DNA of 5,457 nucleotides, taken from NCBI GenBank assembly GCA_019409045.1, contig DXVG01000141.1, positions 1-5,457 of the forward strand, in the 5' to 3' direction. Source of the DNA: Clostridiales bacterium (GTDB lineage Bacteria; Bacillota; Clostridia; Christensenellales; Aristaeellaceae). The translations under genes and the position numbers were made by a program. Below, piece after piece: positions 1-4,409 of this stretch; position 1 is the stretch's first letter, and each line of letters starts with the position of its first letter. The notes under the pieces were generated by a model that ran no database searches, was not told the origin of the DNA, and saw only the letters and a list, made by a program, of their open reading frames with translations.

Positions 1-99
1 GATCTCGCGCTCGGGATAATTCGCCGCGGCGTCCTCCGCGCAGGCGAAGGGCACGAGCAGCATCGTCACAACCAACAGCGCCAAAAGAATCCTTTTCAA
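1..99 (-). CDS. tctC: TTT transporter substrate-binding protein TctC, N-terminal fragment
   Basis: This is the first 33 codons of a gene that continues beyond the left edge of the window. I chose the TTG start at 99-97 because a strong Shine-Dalgarno (RC reads AGGAGGAGAT) lies about 6 bases upstream. The product then begins with a good signal peptide: MKR, a hydrophobic core ILLALLVVTMLLVPF, and an ACA-ED signal peptidase I-like site. An in-frame ATG at 123-121 has no ribosome site and would put acidic residues (KQEEE) ahead of the signal. After cleavage the chain reads AANYPEREI, and the YPER-I pattern is typical of the first strand of TctC/Bug-family binding proteins, which capture carboxylates outside the membrane for TctA/TctB. 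Position behind tctB and tctA supports the call. In a Gram-positive one might expect a lipoprotein; the FAC-A context is a poor lipobox, so lipidation is uncertain. Confidence 0.82.
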   Translation of the reverse strand, partial: MKRILLALLVVTMLLVPFACAEDAAANYPEREI

Positions 100-104
100 T
101 CTGA

Positions 105-116
105 TCTCCTCCTCTT
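105..116 (-). promoter_or_regulatory. Strong ribosome binding site of tctC
   Basis: The minus strand reads AAGAGGAGGAGA here, ending a few bases before the TTG at 99. It decides the start: it supports TTG rather than the upstream ATG at 123, which this site overlaps the wrong way to serve. Confidence 0.75.
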
Positions 117-126
117 GTTTCATTGT

Positions 127-154
127 GTATGCGGGTCGCCCCGCCATCACATAC
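127..154 (-). other. Intergenic mRNA hairpin between tctA and tctC
   Basis: On the transcribed (minus) strand a perfect 5-bp stem GCGGG/CCCGC (144-140 with 135-131) closes a GCGA loop, which fits the GNRA tetraloop pattern. Outer bases GTAT/ATAC (154-151 with 130-127) can add 4 pairs across a 6-base bulge. There is no U-tract after it, so it is not a standard terminator. Inference: it may stabilise or process the transcript upstream of tctC, whose product is usually needed in excess over the membrane subunits. Confidence 0.4.
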
Positions 155-168
155 TCTGGAATGCGCGC

Positions 169-1671
169 CTATTCGTCGTGCGTCAGCAGCGCGCTCTTTT
201 TGTTGCGGAACTCCGCGATGAGGCTAAGTGTGATCACCAGCAGCGACGCGCACAGAAGGCCCAGCGCGATGGGGCTTGAGAACAGCCCGCCGATGCCGTC
301 GTTGATCTTGATGGACTGCAGGAGGTTCTGCTCCATCATGTCCGCCAGCACGAACACCAGTATGGCCGGGGCCAGCGGTATCTCCAGCTTCTTGAGCACA
401 TAGCCGATCACGCCGGAGACGAGCATCACCACGATGCCGAACACGTTGTTGTCCACCGTGTAGGCGCCCATCATGGCAACGATGAGCACGATCGGGTAGA
501 GTACCTTGTTGGGGATGCTGGCGATCTTAGCCCACATGCCCGCGAGCGGCATGTTGAGGATCAGCAGTATGATGTTGCCCACGAACATGCTGGCGATGGT
601 GCCCCAGATGACGTCCGGATTGGTGATAAACAGCGTGGGGCCGGGGGTCATGCCGTGCATCATGAACGCGCCCATCAGGATCGCGATCGTCGGCGAGCAG
701 GGGATGCCCAGCGTGAACAGCGGGATCATCGCGCCGCCGACGTAGGAGTTGTTCGCCGTCTCCGGGCCGGCCACGCCCTCGGGCGCGCCCTGGCCGAACT
801 TCTCAGGATGCTTGGAGAGGTTTTTCTCCATCGAATAGGAGATCAGCGCGGGCACCGCGGAGCTCGTGCCGGGGATCAGGCCCATGAAGAAGCCCAGGAA
901 GCTGCCGCGGATGATGGCCATGACGGTGGGGCGCACCTCCTCGCGCTTGAGCTTGGAGGAGTTGACCGCCGTGGCCTTGTTGGTCACGCTCAGGTTCTCC
1001 ATGCCCGCCAGGATCTCGCTCAGGCCGAAAAGACCCATCGACAGCGTGACCACGTCCATGCCGCTGACCAGCTCGTTGACGCCGTAGGCGTAGCGTATGG
1101 TGCCGGAGATGGGGTCCATGCCCACCATCGCCAGCGAAAGGCCGAGGCAGACCGACACCAGACCGCGGATGAGGCTCTTGCCCATCAGGCCGATGACCAT
1201 CGACATGCCGAACACCAGCAGCGCGAACTGCTCGCTGGGGCCGAAGCTGAGCGCGAAGTCCGCCACCGTCGGGCCCAGCAGCGCGAGGCCCAGCGTGGAG
1301 ATGATGCCGCCGACGAAGGAGCCCAGCGCGGCGACCTTTAAGGCAACTCCGGCTCTGCCCTGCTTTGCCAATGGGTATCCGTCCATGCATGTTATGACCG
1401 ACGCGGCCTCGCCCGGCGTGTTGATCAGCACCGACGTGATCGTGCCGCCGTACATGCCGCCGTAGTAGATGCCGCACAGCATGATGATCGCCGTGACCGA
1501 GTCCAGCCCGTAGCTGAGCGGTATCAGCAGCGCCGTGGCCTCGCTCGGGCCGATGCCGGGCAAAACGCCCACCAGCATGCCCACCATGCAGCCGATGAAG
1601 CAGTAGAGTATGTTGGTCGGGGTGACGGCAATGCTCAAGCCCTCAACCAGGTCCAGCAACGATTCCCACAT
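169..1671 (-). CDS. tctA: TTT transporter large permease subunit TctA
   Basis: This 500-residue protein has the normal length for TctA and is the main membrane channel of a tripartite tricarboxylate transporter, a cation-coupled secondary importer of di/tricarboxylates and related acids that works with TctB and a TctC binding protein. Family signatures are clear: GVLPGIGPSEATALLIPLSY (residues 35-54), GGMYGGTITSVLINTPGE (71-88) with DGYP (97-100), and the internally related second half with GLIPGTSSAVPALISYS (264-280), GAPEGVAGPETANN (295-308) and GIPCSPTIAIL (322-332). Roughly eleven or twelve hydrophobic segments run through to about residue 485, followed by a short charged tail. The ATG at 1671 has a GAGGAGGG ribosome site and lies 15 bases after the tctB stop, so the two are cotranscribed. 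The transported substrate cannot be read from TctA sequence; the aldolase genes next door suggest a sugar-acid-like carboxylate. Confidence 0.95.
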   Translation of the reverse strand: MWESLLDLVEGLSIAVTPTNILYCFIGCMVGMLVGVLPGIGPSEATALLIPLSYGLDSVTAIIMLCGIYYGGMYGGTITSVLINTPGEAASVITCMDGYPLAKQGRAGVALKVAALGSFVGGIISTLGLALLGPTVADFALSFGPSEQFALLVFGMSMVIGLMGKSLIRGLVSVCLGLSLAMVGMDPISGTIRYAYGVNELVSGMDVVTLSMGLFGLSEILAGMENLSVTNKATAVNSSKLKREEVRPTVMAIIRGSFLGFFMGLIPGTSSAVPALISYSMEKNLSKHPEKFGQGAPEGVAGPETANNSYVGGAMIPLFTLGIPCSPTIAILMGAFMMHGMTPGPTLFITNPDVIWGTIASMFVGNIILLILNMPLAGMWAKIASIPNKVLYPIVLIVAMMGAYTVDNNVFGIVVMLVSGVIGYVLKKLEIPLAPAILVFVLADMMEQNLLQSIKINDGIGGLFSSPIALGLLCASLLVITLSLIAEFRNKKSALLTHDE

Positions 1672-1686
1672 TGACGTACCCTCCTC

Positions 1687-2163
1687 TTAAAAGCCCCAGC
1701 CGTTGACCGGGATCGGAACGCTGAAGCCGATCTTGAAGATGGCAAAGACGATGGCCGTCACCACCACCGCGTAGATTAACGCCTTCCACCACGGATAGGA
1801 GCGTATGAACAGCACAAACAGCAAAAGCGCGCTCGCGATGCAAAAGCCCGTGTGATGTACAAGCAGTATAAACGCCAGCACGGCCACCACCGTGGTCAGC
1901 ACGTTCAAAAGCTCCTTGCCACCCGGAAACGCCTCGCCCAGCGTCAGCTTGTCCTTGAAGGTGGAGATCAGCGTGTAGGCCACGCCCGCGACCATCGAGA
2001 TCACCGCGACCCAGCGCGGGAACAGGCCGGAGCCGACGCCAAACTCGTTCCGATAGGGGTAGGAGAACGATTCGATGAAGTAGTAGACGCTGTAGAGTGT
2101 GAACAGAATGCCCATGATGGTTCCGGCATTCAGCTTCTTGATGCGTTCAAACGACTTTTTCAT
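1687..2163 (-). CDS. tctB: TTT transporter small permease subunit TctB
   Basis: This 158-residue protein matches the small, poorly conserved membrane subunit of TTT carriers. It has four predicted membrane segments (about residues 13-33, 49-69, 88-121 as a helical region broken by HHTGF, and 126-147), the GSGLFPRW motif after the first segment (44-51), typical of TctB, and a short C-terminal tail (SVPIPVNGWGF). The basic N-terminus (MKKSFERIKK) suggests a cytoplasmic start. It is the first gene of the tctB-tctA-tctC operon, an order different from the classical tctC-tctB-tctA of Salmonella. The ribosome site is weak: AAAAAGGG lies about 13 bases upstream of the ATG, and an in-frame TGA just upstream (in GTG-TGA) rules out a longer protein from nearby starts. 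A leader of roughly 110 bases separates the predicted promoter from the start codon. Confidence 0.9.
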   Translation of the reverse strand: MKKSFERIKKLNAGTIMGILFTLYSVYYFIESFSYPYRNEFGVGSGLFPRWVAVISMVAGVAYTLISTFKDKLTLGEAFPGGKELLNVLTTVVAVLAFILLVHHTGFCIASALLLFVLFIRSYPWWKALIYAVVVTAIVFAIFKIGFSVPIPVNGWGF

Positions 2164-2245
2164 CCCGGTTCGTCACACCCTTTTTTCAAAGTCATCCGGC
2201 GCGCGAACAGGCGCGTCCGCGCGGCCGATGTCCGCCGTTCAAAAG

Positions 2246-2270
2246 TGAATGGTATTCAAGTATGCTGAAC
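2246..2270. promoter_or_regulatory. Putative IclR-family operator in the tctBAC promoter
   Basis: The plus strand reads TGAATGGTATTC-N6-GCTGAAC. The same two blocks with the same 6-base spacing occur at 3397-3421, at the aldolase promoter, and 19 of 25 positions are shared by eye. The left part is a perfect inverted repeat, TGAAT-GGT-ATTCA (2246-2258). It starts about 10 bases beyond the -10 box of the tct promoter, so a bound protein would overlap the transcription start. The likely binder is the IclR-family protein encoded just upstream; this is inferred from location and motif sharing. Confidence 0.65.
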
Positions 2271-2279
2271 AGCTATATA

Positions 2280-2308
2280 ATATTAACATTTGTGTAGCCA
2301 AATGTCAA
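2280..2308 (-). promoter_or_regulatory. Sigma-A-type promoter of the tctBAC operon
   Basis: On the minus strand a perfect -35 TTGACA (2308-2303) is followed after exactly 17 bases by TAATAT (2285-2280), which has 4 of 6 bases of the -10 consensus. It lies in an AT-rich island in an otherwise GC-rich sequence, upstream of tctB and after the end of the regulator gene. It gives the transporter its own promoter rather than relying on read-through from the regulator gene. Confidence 0.7.
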
Positions 2309-2372
2309 GCCCCGGAAGCCGAAATTTTTTTACGATTCTCTCACAAATCTGACGACCTGACCATGTCCCGCG

Positions 2373-3188
2373 TCACTGGCGCAGCTGCGCGGCGGGGAGC
2401 TGATGCGCGTTTGCGATCAGCACGCTGCATACGCGCGCGATCATCTTCGCCTGCTCCTCCAGGTGCTCGTCGCGCATGCTGATGGTGGTACCGGAGATGC
2501 TCACCGCGCCGCAGGGATAGCCGCTGCCGTCGCGTATGGCCACGGCCACGCACTTGACCCCCAGCGTCTCCTCCTCGCAGTCCACGGCGTAGCCGCGGGC
2601 GCGTATGTCGGCCATCTCCTCGAGGATGCGCTCGCGCGATGTGATGGTGTGCGGCGTCAGGCCCGGAAGCCCCCAGCGCCGCAAAACGGCCTCGAACTCC
2701 TCCTCGGGAAGGTAGGCCAGCATCGCCTTGCCGCAGCCGGTGCAGTGCATCGGCAGGCGCTTTCCGGTGATGGAGTAGTTGCCGATGCGTATGCTGGGAT
2801 ACACGCCCTCCAGGTACAGCACCTGCCCGTCCACATGGCTGGTCAGGTAGATGTTCTCCCCTGTCTTTACCTGCAACTCCTCCAGAAACGGCAGCGCGTA
2901 CTGCACCACGGGCATGGAGGTGCGCAGGCTGTAGCTGAGCGTCATCACGTTGTAGCCCAGCTGATAGGTCTGCGTGTTGGGCACGCACAGTATGTAGCCC
3001 TTGCTCTCCAGCGTGCGGATGAGGTTCAGCGCCGTGCTCTTGGGAAGGCCCAGCTGCCGGCTGATCTGCGCCAGCGTCAGTTCGCGCTGCGTGGGTGTGA
3101 AGCACTCCAGTATATCCAGCGCCTTGACCACGGAGTTGACCAGCACGCCCCCTGCGGCGCCGGTCTCATGGGAGTTGATGCCCTTCAT
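2373..3188 (-). CDS. IclR-family transcriptional regulator
   Basis: This 271-residue protein has the two-domain IclR layout and the usual length. Residues about 16-67 form the winged helix-turn-helix: VKALDILECF leads into LTLAQISRQLGLPKSTALNLIRTLESKGYI, the recognition-helix region. Residues about 85-262 form the effector-binding domain, with TGKRLPMHCTGCGKAMLAYLP (141-161), GYAVDCEEETLGVKCVAVAI (199-218) and a GAVSISG strand (227-233). These proteins usually sense a small carboxylate or sugar acid and regulate its catabolic genes. The ATG at 3188 is supported by an AGGAAG site 8 bases upstream. The gene lies between the transporter operon (same direction) and the divergent aldolase operon, the classical position of a local regulator, and related sites sit at all three promoters. 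Cys149 and Cys152 form a CxxC in the effector-domain entry strand. The inducer is unknown. No convincing terminator follows the gene, so some read-through into tctB is possible. Confidence 0.93.
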   Translation of the reverse strand: MKGINSHETGAAGGVLVNSVVKALDILECFTPTQRELTLAQISRQLGLPKSTALNLIRTLESKGYILCVPNTQTYQLGYNVMTLSYSLRTSMPVVQYALPFLEELQVKTGENIYLTSHVDGQVLYLEGVYPSIRIGNYSITGKRLPMHCTGCGKAMLAYLPEEEFEAVLRRWGLPGLTPHTITSRERILEEMADIRARGYAVDCEEETLGVKCVAVAIRDGSGYPCGAVSISGTTISMRDEHLEEQAKMIARVCSVLIANAHQLPAAQLRQ

Positions 3189-3196
3189 GCGATACG

Positions 3197-3202
3197 CTTC
3201 CT
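3197..3202 (-). promoter_or_regulatory. Ribosome binding site of the IclR-family regulator
   Basis: The minus strand reads AGGAAG, 8 bases before the ATG at 3188. It fixes the start of the regulator. Between it and the ATG lies CGTATCGC, which resembles the operator half-site found at the promoters. Confidence 0.65.
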
Positions 3203-3265
3203 ATCTATAATGGATTTAGGGATGTGGAACGGCAGCGCCCGTTTTGCGCGCCGAGAGCCGCATAT

Positions 3266-3294
3266 ATTATAAACCGTTCAGCGATACAAAACAA
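3266..3294 (-). promoter_or_regulatory. Promoter of the IclR-family regulator gene
   Basis: On the minus strand TTGTTT (3294-3289; 4 of 6 bases of the -35 consensus) is followed after 17 bases by a perfect TATAAT (3271-3266). The 17-base spacer contains GTATCGCTGAACG, the inverted copy of the operator half at the aldolase promoter. A protein bound there would block RNA polymerase, suggesting autorepression. Confidence 0.68.
3275..3287. promoter_or_regulatory. Operator half-site inside the regulator promoter (left arm of 13-bp inverted repeat)
   Basis: The plus strand reads CGTTCAGCGATAC. Its exact reverse complement, GTATCGCTGAACG, is at 3410-3422, with 122 bases between the arms. This arm lies between the -35 and -10 boxes of the regulator gene promoter. 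A 13-base perfect match placed at both divergent promoters is unlikely to be chance. Confidence 0.62.
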
Positions 3295-3361
3295 TAGGGA
3301 TCTGCAATTTTTCCGCTTCCGCCTTTCGAGCGGGCAAAGGCCCTCCCGCGCGCGATTTGTA

Positions 3362-3390
3362 TTGACAAAGTGCCGGGAACGTTATAAAAT
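3362..3390 (+). promoter_or_regulatory. Strong sigma-A-type promoter of the aldolase operon
   Basis: A perfect TTGACA (3362-3367) is followed after exactly 17 bases by TAAAAT (3385-3390), which has 5 of 6 bases of the -10 consensus. Transcription would begin near 3397, giving a leader of about 97 bases before the aldolase ATG. The putative operator starts right at the expected transcription start. Confidence 0.8.
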
Positions 3391-3396
3391 GGTTCA

Positions 3397-3422
3397 TGAA
3401 TGGTATTCCGTATCGCTGAACG
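3397..3422. promoter_or_regulatory. Putative IclR-family operator at the aldolase operon start site
   Basis: TGAATGGTATTC (3397-3408), then 6 bases, then GCTGAAC (3415-3421) reproduces the site in the transporter promoter. The right part, GTATCGCTGAACG (3410-3422), is the inverted partner of 3275-3287. An 8-base palindrome, TTCATGAA (3393-3400), abuts it on the left, and a second CTGAACG follows at 3424-3430. Placement over the predicted +1 fits repression lifted by an inducer. The binder is inferred to be the adjacent IclR-family protein. Confidence 0.65.
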
Positions 3423-3436
3423 CCTGAACGATTCAC

Positions 3437-3454
3437 GGCGACTTCCCCGTCGCC
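3437..3454 (+). other. Small hairpin in the aldolase operon leader
   Basis: GGCGAC (3437-3442) and GTCGCC (3449-3454) form a perfect 6-bp GC-rich stem with a TTCCCC loop, about 40 bases downstream of the predicted transcription start. No U-run follows, so it is not a terminator. It may simply be a 5' stabilising structure. I see no riboswitch architecture. Confidence 0.35.
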
Positions 3455-3493
3455 CGGTCGCCCGCGTACACAACCGCAGAAAGGAAGATTTCC

Positions 3494-4378
3494 ATGAAGA
3501 AGCTCTTTGGTGTGATCACGGCTATGACGACGCCCTTTGACGCGCAGGGCGCCGTGGACCTGAACGCGCTCGAGGCGCAGACGCAGTTCCTCATCGAAAA
3601 GGGCGTCAACTGCCTCTATCCCTGCGGCACCACCGGCGAGATGTACCTCTGCTCCGCGCAGGAGCGCGAGAAGATCGCCGAAACCGTGGTGCGCGCGGCG
3701 GCGGGCCGCGTGACGGTGTTTATCCATGTGGGCGCGATGACCCAGGAGGAGACCATTCGCCTGGCGCGCCACGCCGAGTCCATCGGCGCGGACGGCATCG
3801 GCGTGGTGACCCCCAGCTACTTCACCGTGGACGACCGCGCCATGGTGGAGTACTACACCACCGTGTGCAAAAGCGTCTCCCCGGACTTCCCGGTCTACGC
3901 CTACGCCATTCCCCAGCTCGCGCACAACGGCCTGAGCTGCGAGGCGCTCAACGCCATCTGCGCGCAGTGCCCGAACATGGTCGGCATCAAGTTCAGCCTG
4001 GCGGACATGACGCAGCTTCTCAAGTACATGCGCGTCAACGGCGGCAACTTCTCCGTGGTCTTCGGCGCGGATCACCTGTTCCTCTCCGCGCTGGTCATGG
4101 GCTGCGACGGCACGGTGTCCGGCTGCTCCGGCCCGTTCCCGGAGCCGTTTGTCGAGGTGTACAACAAGTACCTCGCCGGGGACATCGCGGGCGCGCGCGA
4201 GGCGCAGAACCGCGCCAACGACCTTGTGTGGCTGATGAAGAGCGGAGCGGACATGTCCATCTTCAAAAACATACTCACCATGCGCGGCGTGCCCGGCGGC
4301 TACATGCGCCGTCCGCTGATGGACCTGTCCGAGGAGGACGTGGCCGCACTGCGTCAGGCCGTGGCCAACTACATCTGA
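3494..4378 (+). CDS. DapA/NanA-superfamily class I aldolase (2-keto-3-deoxy acid aldolase-like)
   Basis: This 294-residue protein is a full-length TIM-barrel member of the dihydrodipicolinate synthase / N-acetylneuraminate lyase superfamily. These enzymes form a Schiff base with pyruvate and make or cleave 2-keto acids. Visible signatures are GVITAMTTPF at the start, the GTTGE pyruvate-carboxylate motif (residues 45-49), the catalytic tyrosine in YAIP (Tyr137), the Schiff-base lysine in GIKFS (Lys166), and GTVSG (206-210). The arginine of DapA (YNVPSR in E. coli, Arg138), which binds the aspartate-semialdehyde carboxylate, is replaced here: the aligned stretch reads YAIPQLA. This argues against lysine biosynthesis and for a catabolic lyase, such as a 2-keto-3-deoxy sugar acid aldolase giving pyruvate and an aldehyde. 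The ribosome site AAAGGAAG precedes the ATG closely. It is first in an operon with a second aldolase and a DhaK-like kinase, opposite a carboxylate importer and IclR-type regulator. The exact substrate is unknown. Confidence 0.88.
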   Translation: MKKLFGVITAMTTPFDAQGAVDLNALEAQTQFLIEKGVNCLYPCGTTGEMYLCSAQEREKIAETVVRAAAGRVTVFIHVGAMTQEETIRLARHAESIGADGIGVVTPSYFTVDDRAMVEYYTTVCKSVSPDFPVYAYAIPQLAHNGLSCEALNAICAQCPNMVGIKFSLADMTQLLKYMRVNGGNFSVVFGADHLFLSALVMGCDGTVSGCSGPFPEPFVEVYNKYLAGDIAGAREAQNRANDLVWLMKSGADMSIFKNILTMRGVPGGYMRRPLMDLSEEDVAALRQAVANYI

Positions 4379-4390
4379 GCGCCGCGCGGC

Positions 4391-4409
4391 AGGAAAGGAA
4401 GACCCTTCC
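4391..4409 (+). promoter_or_regulatory. Ribosome binding site inside a small inverted repeat, second aldolase gene
   Basis: AGGAAAGGAA (4391-4400) precedes the ATG at 4410. GGAAG (4397-4401) can pair with CTTCC (4405-4409) around a 3-base loop, masking part of the ribosome site right up to the start codon. The first aldolase gene has a similar arrangement (GGAA-GAT-TTCC, 3483-3493). Confidence 0.4.

Larger units (their letters stand above)
3189..3493. other. Divergent regulatory region between iclR-type gene and aldolase operon
   Basis: This 305-base gap has no credible gene. It is AT-rich in two islands, each matching a promoter: one leftward (3266-3294) and one rightward (3362-3390). It also holds operator-like repeats (3275-3287, 3397-3422), a small hairpin in the aldolase leader (3437-3454), and the ribosome sites of the two flanking genes. 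Short open frames within it have no family resemblance and no ribosome sites. Confidence 0.8.

Noticed and set aside
121..123. ATG on the minus strand as the tctC start
   Set aside because: It has no ribosome site and adds an acidic KQEEE stretch ahead of the signal peptide. The TTG at 99 has both a strong ribosome site and a proper MKR signal start.
655..1341. A 228-codon plus-strand open frame antisense to tctA
   Set aside because: It is extremely rich in Ala, His, Arg, Asp and Gln, as expected from reading TctA codons backwards, and has no ribosome site or promoter.
2311..2331. Seven-T run after GGAAGCCGAAA as a plus-strand terminator
   Set aside because: No stable stem directly precedes it and no plus-strand gene ends here. 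On the minus strand, the direction of the regulator gene, the run becomes A's and cannot act as a terminator tract.
3206..3211. Plus-strand TATAAT as a second promoter for the aldolase operon
   Set aside because: There is no -35-like hexamer at 16-18 bases upstream (the bases fall in the regulator gene start), and the promoter at 3362-3390 is far better.
2403..3272. A 289-codon plus-strand open frame antisense to the regulator gene
   Set aside because: Its His/Gln/Arg/Ala-rich composition, lack of a ribosome site and lack of recognisable motifs contrast with the clear IclR protein on the minus strand.
3397..3493. Aldolase leader as a riboswitch or attenuator
   Set aside because: It contains only one short hairpin (3437-3454) without a U-tract, no competing stem, and no motif resembling a known riboswitch class.
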